Positions 15,237 to 24,273 of a stretch of DNA of 64,000 nucleotides are shown here, in pieces. Origin of the DNA: CADEED01 sp039931065 (GTDB lineage Bacteria > Pseudomonadota > Gammaproteobacteria > Steroidobacterales > Steroidobacteraceae); the NCBI GenBank assembly GCA_039931065.1, contig JBDTSP010000006.1, forward strand, positions 1 through 64,000, read 5' to 3'. Within the stretch, counting starts at the first letter, position 1. The number at the start of each line of letters is the position of its first letter. Made by a program: the position numbers and the translations under genes. The notes under the pieces were generated by a model. It saw nothing but the letters and a program-made list of their open reading frames with translations, was not told the DNA's origin and did no database searches.

Positions 15237-16565
15237 TCAGGCGCGGCGAAATCTCAAGCGCGCGCGGCGCCGGGATTTGACAGTGGCGCCCACCGACGCG
15301 TCGATCCAGCGATCGCCCGCGCAGATGAGGCGATCCCCGGCAAACAGCAGTGGCAGGCGCGCGCGTTCGTCGACCGGAACCTTTGCGATCTGCAGAAGGC
15401 TTTTGAGCGCCTGCGTGCGAGCGGTGGATCCTGGCCGTAGTTTTTCGCCGCCGCCGCGCGCGCGCAGCGTCAGGGTTGCTGGAAATTTGTCGAGATCGAT
15501 GGCGCCTTCAGGATCGTCGACGAGCGTGAGTGAATCCCCGGCCTCGTTCATGATCAACACGCGATCATCTTTCCAGCACCATGATTTGGAAACGATTTCG
15601 ACGTCTGCGCTGGCGCGAACTTCAGACATCACTTCAAGTTCGAGCCGCCCGGCACGGCGGCGCAGCCTGCCCCCCGGTAGTCGGAGCTCCGGCTGGGCGT
15701 CGGCACGCGCGGCCAGCATCGGGCCGATGATTTCCTGCAGCCAGTTCGCCTGCGGTGTCTCGAGCCCCGCGCGCGACACGAAGGCCCGCACGACATTGCG
15801 TCGCCGCGCCGCTGGCAACGCCCGCAGGACGGCGACACTGAGCCCCGCACCGTCCGCGCTGGCCGCGAGGTCGGCGCTCGCCTGCGCGTCCAGGAGCTTC
15901 TGAGCGTCGGCCATGTGGCCGGCGCTGCGCGCGATGGCGAGGTCGACGCCCGGCCAACGCTCGCGGATGGCGGGCATCACGCGGTGGCGCAGGAAGTTGC
16001 GGCCGAAGGCGGTCTGCTCGTTGGTCGGGTCTTCGACCCAGTGAAGCTCGTGGGCTTTCGCGTATTCGAGGATCTGTGCGCGCGGCGTCTCGAGGAGTGG
16101 CCGCGCGATCCGGCCGGGGCTGAATTCCGCGATGGCCGGCATCGCGGCAAGACCGGCGACTCCGGCGCCACGGAACAATTGCAGCAGCAGCGTTTCCACC
16201 TGGTCGTCGCGATGTTGTGCAGTGACCAGCACCTCGCCCGGCTCCATCGCCTGTGCGAGCAGCGCGTAACGCGCCTCACGGGCAACGGCTTCCGGCGAGT
16301 CGCCGCGCCTGCGCTCGATGTCGGCCCGCAGGCTCACGAACGGCAGACGCCACTGCTTGGCCTGGCGAGCGCAATGTTTGCTCCACTCCGCGCTCGCGGA
16401 TTGCAGGCCGTGATCGACGTGCGCAAGGCGCAGGCTCGCGAACTTCCGCCGCTGTTCGCTCAATGCGTATGCGAGTGCGGTCGAGTCGACTCCGCCGCTG
16501 AAGGCAACGACTGCCCGCGGCTTGTCGCCTGCCAGTTCGAGGAGTTTTGCGGCGGGATCGACCAT
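15237..16565 (-). CDS. tilS: tRNA(Ile)-lysidine synthase
   Basis: 442 residues. TilS attaches lysine to C34 of the tRNA-Ile CAU anticodon, changing its charging and reading to AUA. The N-terminal PP-loop SGGVDS (23-28) binds ATP. LAHVDHGLQ, the TAQHRDDQVETLLLQLFRGAG segment and WVEDPTNE are typical of the family. The C-terminal tRNA-binding domain (RARGGGEKLRPG) is present. The length suits the E. coli-like long form. It follows accA after a gap containing a 14-bp perfect palindrome and precedes pyrG by 116 bases. Confidence 0.95.
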   Translation of the reverse strand: MVDPAAKLLELAGDKPRAVVAFSGGVDSTALAYALSEQRRKFASLRLAHVDHGLQSASAEWSKHCARQAKQWRLPFVSLRADIERRRGDSPEAVAREARYALLAQAMEPGEVLVTAQHRDDQVETLLLQLFRGAGVAGLAAMPAIAEFSPGRIARPLLETPRAQILEYAKAHELHWVEDPTNEQTAFGRNFLRHRVMPAIRERWPGVDLAIARSAGHMADAQKLLDAQASADLAASADGAGLSVAVLRALPAARRRNVVRAFVSRAGLETPQANWLQEIIGPMLAARADAQPELRLPGGRLRRRAGRLELEVMSEVRASADVEIVSKSWCWKDDRVLIMNEAGDSLTLVDDPEGAIDLDKFPATLTLRARGGGEKLRPGSTARTQALKSLLQIAKVPVDERARLPLLFAGDRLICAGDRWIDASVGATVKSRRRARLRFRRA

Positions 16566-16584
16566 CGAGGTCTGGCCCCTTTTG

Positions 16585-16615
16585 CTAGGAAATGGGGAGT
16601 ATCCCCATTTCCTAG
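16585..16615. repeat. Perfect 14-bp inverted repeat with TCCCCATTT core
   Basis: CTAGGAAATGGGGA (16585-16598) and its exact complement TCCCCATTTCCTAG (16602-16615) flank GTA. The right arm covers the accA stop codon. The core matches two tandem palindromes at 49182-49226, which marks it as a dispersed REP-like repeat. It lacks a T-run downstream of accA, so it is not a standard intrinsic terminator, though the RNA hairpin may protect the mRNA end. Confidence 0.75.
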
Positions 16616-17577
16616 TTCACGACTTCGCTGAAGATGCCGAAGCTGTCGATGCGGGCGTTGCGCTGTGCGCGCAGTTTCTCGGGCGGCAGGTCCTGGAGCT
16701 GGCCGAGATATTTCAGCAGGGCCGCTTTGATGGTATCCGCGACAGCTTGCGGATTGCGATGCGCGCCGCCCACGGGTTCGGGCAGCACTTCATCCACCAG
16801 CTTGAGTTTGCTCAGGCGATCCGCGGTGAGATTCATCGCATCCGCCGCGACTTCTTTCTTGTCCGCGCTCTTCCAGAGAATTGACGCGCAGCCTTCGGGC
16901 GAGATGACCGAGTAGGTGGAGAACTGCAGCATCAGCAGTTTGTCGCACACACCAATCGCCAAGGCGCCACCCGAACCACCCTCGCCGATCACGCAGCTGA
17001 TGATCGGAATACCCATCACGGACATCTCGAACAGGTTGCGCGCGATGGCTTCGGACTGGTTGCGTTCTTCGGAGCCGATGCCTGGATAGGCGCCCGGCGT
17101 ATCGATGAAAGTGATCAGCGGCAAACGGAATCTCTCCGCCAGCCGCATGAGCCGCAGCGCCTTGCGATAACCCTCGGGCTTGGGCATGCCGTAATTGCGG
17201 CGCACACGTTCTTTCGTATCGCGGCCCTTCTGGTGGCCGATCAACATCACCGGCGTGTCGTCGAGCCGGGCGGGCCCGCCGATGATGGCGAGATCGTCGC
17301 CATACATCCGGTCGCCATGCAGCTCGTGGAAGTCCTTGAAGATGAGTGATGCGTAGTCGAGCGTGTACGGCCGCTGCGGATGACGCGCGAGCTGGGTGAT
17401 CTGCCAGGGGGAGAGATTCGCGAAGATGCTCTGCGTGAGCTGCTCGCTCTTGGCCTGCAGCCGCGTGATCTCTTCCTGGATGTTGACCGCGGTTCCGGAG
17501 GGGACGTGCTTGAGCTCTTCGATCTTGGCTTCAAGCTCGGCGATCGGCTGCTCGAAATCGAGGAAATTCACTGCCAT
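16612..17577 (-). CDS. accA: Acetyl-CoA carboxylase carboxyltransferase subunit alpha
   Basis: 321 residues, the usual length. With AccD it transfers CO2 from carboxybiotin to acetyl-CoA, giving malonyl-CoA for fatty acid synthesis. Recognisable segments are NFLDFEQPIAELEAKIEEL, HPQRPYTLDY, FHELHGDRMYGDD, IGHQKGRDTKER, FIDTPGAYPGIGSEERNQSEAIA and IGEGGSGGALAIGV with the oxyanion-hole glycines. It begins 15 bases after dnaE ends, the same order as in E. coli. Its stop codon is embedded in a REP-like palindrome. Confidence 0.98.
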   Translation of the reverse strand: MAVNFLDFEQPIAELEAKIEELKHVPSGTAVNIQEEITRLQAKSEQLTQSIFANLSPWQITQLARHPQRPYTLDYASLIFKDFHELHGDRMYGDDLAIIGGPARLDDTPVMLIGHQKGRDTKERVRRNYGMPKPEGYRKALRLMRLAERFRLPLITFIDTPGAYPGIGSEERNQSEAIARNLFEMSVMGIPIISCVIGEGGSGGALAIGVCDKLLMLQFSTYSVISPEGCASILWKSADKKEVAADAMNLTADRLSKLKLVDEVLPEPVGGAHRNPQAVADTIKAALLKYLGQLQDLPPEKLRAQRNARIDSFGIFSEVVN

Positions 17578-17592
17578 AGGCGCGGAAGGATA

Positions 17593-20500
17593 CTAGGTGC
17601 CGCCGATGGAAGTAACTGCGGCGCTCACCGGCGGCGGGCTATAGAGCACGGCGATCCGCCCTCGGCCCAGCAACTTCTCCAAATCTTCGATCAGGGCCGG
17701 GGTGGGCCGGACATTCCACTCGGCGCCGAAGGAATAGGTGCCCTTGGCGCCCGCGCCGAAGAACTGGACGGCGACGTGGCAGCCGCCGCCTTTGTACTGG
17801 GCGAGCACGGCCTGCAGCCGGTCGAGCGGCAGCGTATCCGTCGACTTGACCTTGAGCACGATGCGGCGGGCTTCCTTCTCGCGCAGGCGCTCGAGCTCGC
17901 TGACCTTGTTCGCGCGCAACACCCAGGTATTGGCGAACTCGTCGAAACGTAGTTTGCCCTCTATGAGCAGCAGCGAATCCTTCACGAGGATCTCGCGATA
18001 CTGCTGGAAGGTCTCGTCGTAGAAACCCACGGCAATACGGCCGGAATCGTCGTCTAACAGGATCTCGGTGCGCGGCCCGCGCTTGCGCAGCTCCTCCAGG
18101 ACTCCGGCGATCACCACCGGTTTGCCGCCGAAGAACGCGCGCCCACCCTCGCCGCTCGACTGCGGTTTTTCCTGCTCGAGGTAGTCGGCAATGCGGCCGG
18201 TGATGAAACGCGGCAAGTCGTTCACGAAGCGGTCGATCGGGTGACCGCTGATGGCGCGACCCAGCGATTCGCGCTCGGCCCGCAATCGCACGGCGTCTGT
18301 CCACTCCGGCTGATCCGGCGTGCGCGCGCGCACCACCTCGGGGACATGCGCGGCGGAAAGACCGAAGATGTCGTGTTGGCCGGTTTCGTTGGCCTTGCTG
18401 TTCTGCTCACCCAGCGCCAGCGCGGCATCGAGGCGATGCGTCAACGTGGCGCGATTCGCGGCAAGACCATCGAGGCTGCCCGATTTGATCAACGCCTCGA
18501 GCACCCGCCGGTTCACGCGCGACAGATCGAGCCTGCGGCACAGATCTTCGAGGCTCGTGAAGTCGCCGTTCGCCTTGCGCTCGCTGACGATGGCTTCCAC
18601 CGCGCCCTCGCCCACGCCCTTGATCGCACCCAGTCCGTACCGAATCGTCTTGTCGTCGACGACCGCGAATTCATAGGACGACAGATTCACGTGCGGCGGG
18701 AGAATGGTGAGCCCGACTTCCTTGCGGCAGTCGTACAACATGCCGACGACCTTGTCGGTGTGGTCCATGTCGGCGCCGAGTACCGCGGCCATGTACGACG
18801 ACGGTTCGTGGGTTTTCAGCCAGCCGGTCTGGTACGACAACAAGGCGTACGCGGCGGAGTGCGACTTGTTGAAGCCGTAACCGGCGAATTTTTCCATCAG
18901 ATCGAAGATGTGCGCGGCTTGCGCCTCCGGCACGTCGTTCTTGATCGAACCTTCAATGAAGATCGAGCGCTGCTTGGCCATTTCCTCAGGCTTTTTCTTG
19001 CCCATCGCGCGGCGCAGCAGGTCGGCGCCGCCCAGCGTGTAGCCGGCCAGCACCTGCGCGATCTGCATCACCTGTTCCTGGTAGAGGATGACGCCGTAGG
19101 TCGGCGCGAGCACCGGCTCGAGCTTCGGATGTAGATAGTCGATCGGCGGCGCCTGGCGGTCGTTGCGGCTGTGTTTGCGGTCGATGAAGTCACCGACCAT
19201 GCCCGATTCGAGCGGACCGGGACGGAACAGGGCCACCAGCGCCACGATGTCTTCGAAGCGATCGGGTTGCAACCGCCGGATCAGATCCTTCATCCCGCGA
19301 GATTCCAGCTGGAACACCGCGGTGGTCTTCGCCTCCTGCATCAGCTTGTAGGTAGGCTGGTCGCCCATCGGCAAGGTCGCGATGTCGAGCGGCGCCTCGC
19401 CGGCCTGCGCGCGGCGGGCATTGATGATGCGTACCGCGCGGTCGATGACGGTCAGCGTGCGCAAACCCAGGAAGTCGAACTTCACGAGGCCCGCGGCTTC
19501 GACGTCGTCCTTGTCGAACTGCGTGACGACGCTGCCGCCCTTGTCGTCGGCATACAGCGGCGCGAACTCGGTGAGCCGGGACGGCGCGATCACCACGCCG
19601 CCGGCGTGCATGCCGGCGTTGCGTGTCAGGCCCTCGAGCGAGCGCGCCAGGTCGATGAGGTTTTTGACCTCCTCGTCGTCCCGGTACAACTTCTTGAGCT
19701 CGGGTTCTTTTTCGATCGCGTCATCGAGCGTGATGCCGAGCTCGAACGGAATGAGTTTGGCGATCTTGTCGACGTATCCATAACCCATGCCGAGTACCCG
19801 GCCCACGTCGCGGACCACCGCCTTCGCGGCCATGGTGCCGTAGGTGATGATCTGCGAGACGCGCTCGCGGCCGTACTTCTGCGACACGTATTCGATGACC
19901 CGATCGCGCCCGTCCATGCAAAAGTCGATGTCGAAGTCGGGCATCGAGACGCGTTCGGGGTTCAGGAAACGCTCGAACAGCAGGTCGTACTTGAGTGGGT
20001 CGATGTCCGTGATGCCGAGGCTGAACGCCACCAGCGAGCCGGCACCCGAGCCGCGGCCCGGTCCCACCGGCACGCCGTTCGCGCGCGCCCAGCGGATGAA
20101 ATCCGCGACGATGAGGAAGTAGCCCGCGAAACCCATCTGCGTGATGACGCCGAGTTCGCGCTCGAGCCGCGGGCGGTATTCGGCGATGCGCGCGCGCTGC
20201 GATTCGTCGAAGACGCTCTCGCGGGTCGCGAACCCGGCTTCGGATTCGGCACGGATGAACGCTTCGACGGTGGTGCCTTCCGGCAACGGGAAGTTAGGCA
20301 GGCGAGATTCGCCGAGCTTGAGCGGCAGCGAACAGCGGCGCGCGATCTCGACGGTATTCGCCAGCGCTTCCGGAATGTCGGCGAACAGCTCGGCCATCTC
20401 CGCGGGCGAGCGCAGGTACTGCGACTCGGTGTACTTGCGCGGCCGGTTCGGATCCGTGAGCTGCAGGCCCTCGGAGATGCAGACGCGCGCTTCGTGCGAT

Positions 20501-21132
20501 TCGAAATCGTCGCGCGACAGGAAGCGCACGTCGTTGGTCGCGACCACGGGCACCTGCGTCTTCTGGCTGATGCGCACGGCCGCGGCGACCTGCGTCTCGT
20601 CTTCGGCACGTCCGAGGCGTTGCAATTCGAGGTAGTAACGGTCGCCGAACAACAGCTGCCATTCGCGCGCGAGGTTATGCGCATCGGGCTCGCGGCCGTT
20701 GGCAATCGCGCGGCCGACGTCGCCCTCCGGGCCACCGGATAACGCAATCAGGCCTTTCGTGGTTTCCGCATCGAGCCAGCTTCGGTCGATCAGCGGAACC
20801 CCACGGTCCTGGCCTTCGAGGTACGCGCGCGTGATGAGATTGGTGACGTTCTGGTAGCCGCCCGGGTCCTTGCACAACAAAGTGAGACGTGTCGGCACGG
20901 CACGTTCGCCCCGCCCGCGCAGCAACACATCCACGCCGATGATCGGTTTGACGCCGTGCTTCAGTCCTTCGCGGTAGAACTTGACCATCGCGAACAGATT
21001 GTTCTGATCGGTGACCGCAATGGCCGGCATGCCGAGCTGCGCAGTCTTTTCGATCAGCTCAGGGATGCGTACCACACTGTCCTGCAGCGAAAATTCGGTG
21101 TGCAGGCGGAGGTGGATGAACGCGTTCGGCAT
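17593..21132 (-). CDS. dnaE: DNA polymerase III alpha subunit
   Basis: 1179 residues from the ATG at 21132 (MPNAFIHLRLHTEFSL); an in-frame GTG-type start upstream adds 15 residues not typical of the family. The PHP domain with HLRLHTEFS opens the protein. The catalytic palm has PDFDIDFCMDGRD at about 397-409, giving two of the three catalytic Asp residues. GPGRGSGAGSLVAF, the helix-hairpin-helix region and the C-terminal OB fold (KPVVIAGVLEELRKR) follow. It is the replicative polymerase of the holoenzyme. It sits between rnhB and accA, as in E. coli. Confidence 0.97.
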   Translation of the reverse strand: MPNAFIHLRLHTEFSLQDSVVRIPELIEKTAQLGMPAIAVTDQNNLFAMVKFYREGLKHGVKPIIGVDVLLRGRGERAVPTRLTLLCKDPGGYQNVTNLITRAYLEGQDRGVPLIDRSWLDAETTKGLIALSGGPEGDVGRAIANGREPDAHNLAREWQLLFGDRYYLELQRLGRAEDETQVAAAVRISQKTQVPVVATNDVRFLSRDDFESHEARVCISEGLQLTDPNRPRKYTESQYLRSPAEMAELFADIPEALANTVEIARRCSLPLKLGESRLPNFPLPEGTTVEAFIRAESEAGFATRESVFDESQRARIAEYRPRLERELGVITQMGFAGYFLIVADFIRWARANGVPVGPGRGSGAGSLVAFSLGITDIDPLKYDLLFERFLNPERVSMPDFDIDFCMDGRDRVIEYVSQKYGRERVSQIITYGTMAAKAVVRDVGRVLGMGYGYVDKIAKLIPFELGITLDDAIEKEPELKKLYRDDEEVKNLIDLARSLEGLTRNAGMHAGGVVIAPSRLTEFAPLYADDKGGSVVTQFDKDDVEAAGLVKFDFLGLRTLTVIDRAVRIINARRAQAGEAPLDIATLPMGDQPTYKLMQEAKTTAVFQLESRGMKDLIRRLQPDRFEDIVALVALFRPGPLESGMVGDFIDRKHSRNDRQAPPIDYLHPKLEPVLAPTYGVILYQEQVMQIAQVLAGYTLGGADLLRRAMGKKKPEEMAKQRSIFIEGSIKNDVPEAQAAHIFDLMEKFAGYGFNKSHSAAYALLSYQTGWLKTHEPSSYMAAVLGADMDHTDKVVGMLYDCRKEVGLTILPPHVNLSSYEFAVVDDKTIRYGLGAIKGVGEGAVEAIVSERKANGDFTSLEDLCRRLDLSRVNRRVLEALIKSGSLDGLAANRATLTHRLDAALALGEQNSKANETGQHDIFGLSAAHVPEVVRARTPDQPEWTDAVRLRAERESLGRAISGHPIDRFVNDLPRFITGRIADYLEQEKPQSSGEGGRAFFGGKPVVIAGVLEELRKRGPRTEILLDDDSGRIAVGFYDETFQQYREILVKDSLLLIEGKLRFDEFANTWVLRANKVSELERLREKEARRIVLKVKSTDTLPLDRLQAVLAQYKGGGCHVAVQFFGAGAKGTYSFGAEWNVRPTPALIEDLEKLLGRGRIAVLYSPPPVSAAVTSIGGT

Positions 21133-21243
21133 GGCGCGCGAGTTTACACACGAACGCGCGCATAAAACGGCTTGCAAATCTTTCAGGGACTTGCGAGCCG
21201 TCGTTCGAGTAACCGCAGCGGCGCTGCGCGGGGCTACTACAGA

Positions 21244-21867
21244 TCAGTCGTCGAATGCGGCGGCGGCGCTGACCCGCACCGGAGCGAAGCTGCGCCGGTG
21301 CAACGGGCTTGGACCCAGCGAGTTGAGCGCCGCGACGTGTGAGGGTGTCGGATAACCCTTGTGCCCCGACAGCGAAAACCCCGGATAACGTCCATCGAGA
21401 TCGCGCATCAACGCGTCGCGAGTGGTCTTGGCGAGGATCGACGCCGCGCTGATCGACGGCACCGTCGCGTCACCCTTGATGATCGCTTCGAACCGGCATT
21501 CGAAGCCGAGACCATCCGCGCACGGACAGCGGTTGCCGTCGATGTAGACCTGCTGCGGCGCGACGCGCAGTCCTAACAAGGCACGGCGCATGGCGAGCAT
21601 CGTCGCCTGCAGGATATTGATGCTGTCGATTTCCTCGGCGTCCGCCCAGGCCACCGAATAACACAAGGCACGCTCGCGGATGAGCCGCGCCAGGCGCTCG
21701 CGTTCTTCGGGCTCCAGAACCTTCGAATCGGCCAGGCCCCGGATCGGGCGCGCGTTGTTCAGGATCACCGCGGCCGCGACGACCGGACCTGCGAGCGGCC
21801 CTCTGCCCGCTTCGTCGACTCCGGCGACGCGCAGCCGAATGCGGATCTTGGTGCTCATGCCGCTCAT
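21244..21867 (-). CDS. rnhB: Ribonuclease HII
   Basis: 207 residues. It removes ribonucleotides embedded in DNA. The N-terminal VAGVDEAGRGPLAGPVVAAAV holds the first catalytic Asp and Glu, ADSKVL follows, VYIDGN carries the third Asp, and SISAASILAKTTRD the fourth region. The C-terminal HKGYPTPSHVAAL is standard. The ATG at 21867 overlaps the lpxB stop (ATGA), implying coupled translation; a second ATG lies three codons in. The 111-base gap to dnaE holds no gene. Confidence 0.96.
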   Translation of the reverse strand: MSGMSTKIRIRLRVAGVDEAGRGPLAGPVVAAAVILNNARPIRGLADSKVLEPEERERLARLIRERALCYSVAWADAEEIDSINILQATMLAMRRALLGLRVAPQQVYIDGNRCPCADGLGFECRFEAIIKGDATVPSISAASILAKTTRDALMRDLDGRYPGFSLSGHKGYPTPSHVAALNSLGPSPLHRRSFAPVRVSAAAAFDD

Positions 21868-23018
21868 ACCTGCGCCGTCCAGGCGGCCAGCAGCTCGGCT
21901 ATTTCGCTGGCCGCGCGTTCGGCGCCACTACAGCGCAGGCGCGCGTGAATGACCGCGAACTCCTTTTGCACCTGCGCGACTTCTTCCGGATGGTCGAGCC
22001 AGCGTGCCAGCGCCGTGGAGAGGTTTGCCGCAGTGGCCGCTTCCTGAAAGAATTCGGGCACGAGCGCGGCGCCCGCGAGCAGGTTCGGCTGGGAGAAATG
22101 CTTGACCTTCACGAGGCCGAGCTTCTGTAGCAGGAATGCGGTGATCGCGCCGAGTTTGTAGGCGACGACCATCGGGCGTTTGTACAGGGCCGCCTCGAGC
22201 GTCGCGGTACCCGAGGCCACGAGTACGACATCGGCGGCCGACAGCGCCAGCCGCGCGTTGCCATCGAGCATCCTGATCGCCGCGTGTGGCGCGCGTTGCG
22301 CGCAATGCGCCGCGAACAGGTCACGCAGGGCCGGTGTCACCATCGGCGCGACGCTGACGAGCCCGGGAAATTTTGCGGCTAACAACTCGGCCGCGCCGGC
22401 GAATTCGTCGGCGAGCCGCTCGACCTCGCCGCGGCGGCTGCCGGGTAATATCGCCAGCACCTTGGCGGCGGGATCGATGCCGAGCTCGGCGCGGGCGGCG
22501 GCGCGATCGACCTCGAGCGGTACCTGGTCGGCCAGGGGATGGCCCACGAACGCGGCGCGTACGCCGTGTTCGCGGTAGAAGTCCGGCTCGAACGGAAACA
22601 GGCACAGGACCATGTCGACCGACGCGCCGATCGTGCGCACCCGGCCCTGCCGCCACGCCCACACCTGCGGACTGACGTATTGAACCGTGGGCAGGCCCGC
22701 GGCTTTGAGCAGCTTGGCGAGTCCCAGGTTGAACTCCTTGAAGTCGACGCCGATGAATACATCGGGCCGCCATCCCAGGATCCGCTTACGCAGGTTCGAG
22801 CGCAGGCGCCACAGCCGCGGCAGCGAACTCAAGACCTCGGTGAGGCCCATGACCGAGAGCTCTTCGACGTCGTGCCAGGCGATGCAGCCGGCGGCTTTCA
22901 TACGCGGGCCGGCGACTCCGGCGAACTGCGCGTCAGGAAACTTCTTGCGCAGGGCTTCGATGAGTGCCGCACCCAGCGCGTCGCCCGATGCCTCTCCTGC
23001 CACCAGCGCGATGCGCAT
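21864..23018 (-). CDS. lpxB: Lipid-A-disaccharide synthase
   Basis: 384 residues. It joins UDP-2,3-diacylglucosamine and lipid X to form the lipid A disaccharide at the inner face of the inner membrane. The GT19 family pattern is clear: AGEASGDALGAALIEAL at the N-terminus, FAGVAGPRM, GVDFKEFNLGLAK, QYVSPQVWAWRQGRV, LPGSRRGEVERL and VASGTATLEAAL in the donor-binding half. It overlaps lpxA by one base and rnhB by four, so it lies in a tightly packed lipid A operon. Confidence 0.97.
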   Translation of the reverse strand: MRIALVAGEASGDALGAALIEALRKKFPDAQFAGVAGPRMKAAGCIAWHDVEELSVMGLTEVLSSLPRLWRLRSNLRKRILGWRPDVFIGVDFKEFNLGLAKLLKAAGLPTVQYVSPQVWAWRQGRVRTIGASVDMVLCLFPFEPDFYREHGVRAAFVGHPLADQVPLEVDRAAARAELGIDPAAKVLAILPGSRRGEVERLADEFAGAAELLAAKFPGLVSVAPMVTPALRDLFAAHCAQRAPHAAIRMLDGNARLALSAADVVLVASGTATLEAALYKRPMVVAYKLGAITAFLLQKLGLVKVKHFSQPNLLAGAALVPEFFQEAATAANLSTALARWLDHPEEVAQVQKEFAVIHARLRCSGAERAASEIAELLAAWTAQV

Positions 23019-23794
23019 TAACGGACGAGGCTGCGCGTGGACTCGCCGATGAAATCGACGAAGATCTTGAGTTCGGGTTGGGTCGGGACGCGCTTGTTCA
23101 GTTCTTCGATGGCGTCGGCGAGCTTGAGGTCGGAGCGATACATCACGCGATAGGCGTTCTTGAGATTGCGGATCTGCTCGGGCGAGAAACCACGCCGCTT
23201 GAGACCTTCGGAATTGATCGAGTGCGGCACCGCCGGGGTGCCGACGACCATGAGATAGGGCGGCACGTCGCGCGTCACCGCGGCGTTGTTGCCGAGAAAC
23301 GCGTGTGCGCCAACCTTCGTGAACTGATGGATGCCGGAGTAGCCGCCCATGATCACCCAGTCGCCCAGGTAGACGTGGCCACCGAGCGTCGCGTAGTTAG
23401 CCATGACGCATTTGTTGCCGACGTGGCAGTCGTGCGCCACGTGGGTGTACGACATGAACAGGTTGTCGCTGCCAATGGTGGTGACGCCGCCGCCCTGCGC
23501 GGTGCCGCGATTCATGCTGGTGAATTCCCGGAACACGTTGCGATCGCCGATCTGAAGCCGGGTAGGTTCGCCGGCGTACTTGAGATCTTGCGGGGCGTCG
23601 CCGATCGAGGCGAACTGGTAGACCTTGTTGGCGACGCCGAGTGTGGTGTTGGTCGCGATGACCGCGTGTGGACCCACCCAGGTCCCGGCGCCGATCTTCA
23701 CGCCGTCGCCAATCACGCTGTAGGCGCCCACCACGACATCGGCCGCGAGTTCGGCCGTGGGCGAAATGATGGCGCGCGGATCGATTCCACCCAT
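23018..23794 (-). CDS. lpxA: UDP-N-acetylglucosamine acyltransferase
   Basis: 258 residues, the normal size. It adds the first 3-hydroxyacyl chain to UDP-GlcNAc in lipid A synthesis. The left-handed beta-helix hexapeptide repeats run through about residue 190, with DAPQDLKYAGEPT, FREFTSMNRGT, the catalytic His in SYTHVAHDCHVGN and IHQFTKVGAHAFLGN. The C-terminal helical part includes NLKNAYRVMYRS. It sits between fabZ (3-base gap) and lpxB. Confidence 0.98.
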   Translation of the reverse strand: MGGIDPRAIISPTAELAADVVVGAYSVIGDGVKIGAGTWVGPHAVIATNTTLGVANKVYQFASIGDAPQDLKYAGEPTRLQIGDRNVFREFTSMNRGTAQGGGVTTIGSDNLFMSYTHVAHDCHVGNKCVMANYATLGGHVYLGDWVIMGGYSGIHQFTKVGAHAFLGNNAAVTRDVPPYLMVVGTPAVPHSINSEGLKRRGFSPEQIRNLKNAYRVMYRSDLKLADAIEELNKRVPTQPELKIFVDFIGESTRSLVR

Positions 23795-23797
23795 GCT

Positions 23798-24268
23798 TCA
23801 GGCCTTCGTGGACGGCTTGTTGGTTTCGGGAGCAACCATCATTTCGGCGCACGTTACCTCATCCTCACCCACGTAGGCGACCGTGGAGAATTTCCAGATG
23901 CCACGCATCGAACGCTCGAGCTTGGCGGTGAGGATCAGCTGATCGCCGGGCTCGACCGGCTTGCGGAAGCGCGCCTTGTCGATGCCGACGAAGAAGAAAC
24001 GCGTGGACTCGTCCGGCACGACGTCGGCGGTGATGAACGCCAGCAGCCCGCAGGTCTGCGCCAGCGCTTCGATGATAATGACGCCCGGCATCACCGGCCG
24101 ATGCGGAAAGTGGCCGGGGAAAAACGGCTCGTTGATGGTGACGTTCTTGATGGCGCGAATGCTTTCGCCCTTGGTGCACTCGAGCACCTTGTCGATCAGC
24201 AGGAACGGGTACCGATGCGGCAGCAGGCGCATGACGCCCATGATGTCGAGTGAAATCGGTTGGGTCAT
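23798..24268 (-). CDS. fabZ: 3-hydroxyacyl-ACP dehydratase
   Basis: 156 residues from the ATG at 24268. The open frame continues 73 codons upstream into lpxD, but that part is basic, low-complexity and unrelated. FabZ dehydrates 3-hydroxyacyl-ACP in fatty acid elongation and competes with lipid A synthesis for 3-hydroxymyristoyl-ACP, which explains its place among lpx genes. The hot-dog fold signature LLPHRYPFLLIDKV, the active-site His53 in FFPGHFPHRPVMPG and Glu67 in IIIEALAQ are all present. Confidence 0.97.
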   Translation of the reverse strand: MTQPISLDIMGVMRLLPHRYPFLLIDKVLECTKGESIRAIKNVTINEPFFPGHFPHRPVMPGVIIIEALAQTCGLLAFITADVVPDESTRFFFVGIDKARFRKPVEPGDQLILTAKLERSMRGIWKFSTVAYVGEDEVTCAEMMVAPETNKPSTKA

Positions 24269-24273
24269 TTTAG

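Noticed and set aside
19171..20742. A 523-codon plus-strand frame opposite dnaE
   Set aside because: Same antisense GC effect; dnaE is intact across it and no ribosome-binding site or domain is visible.
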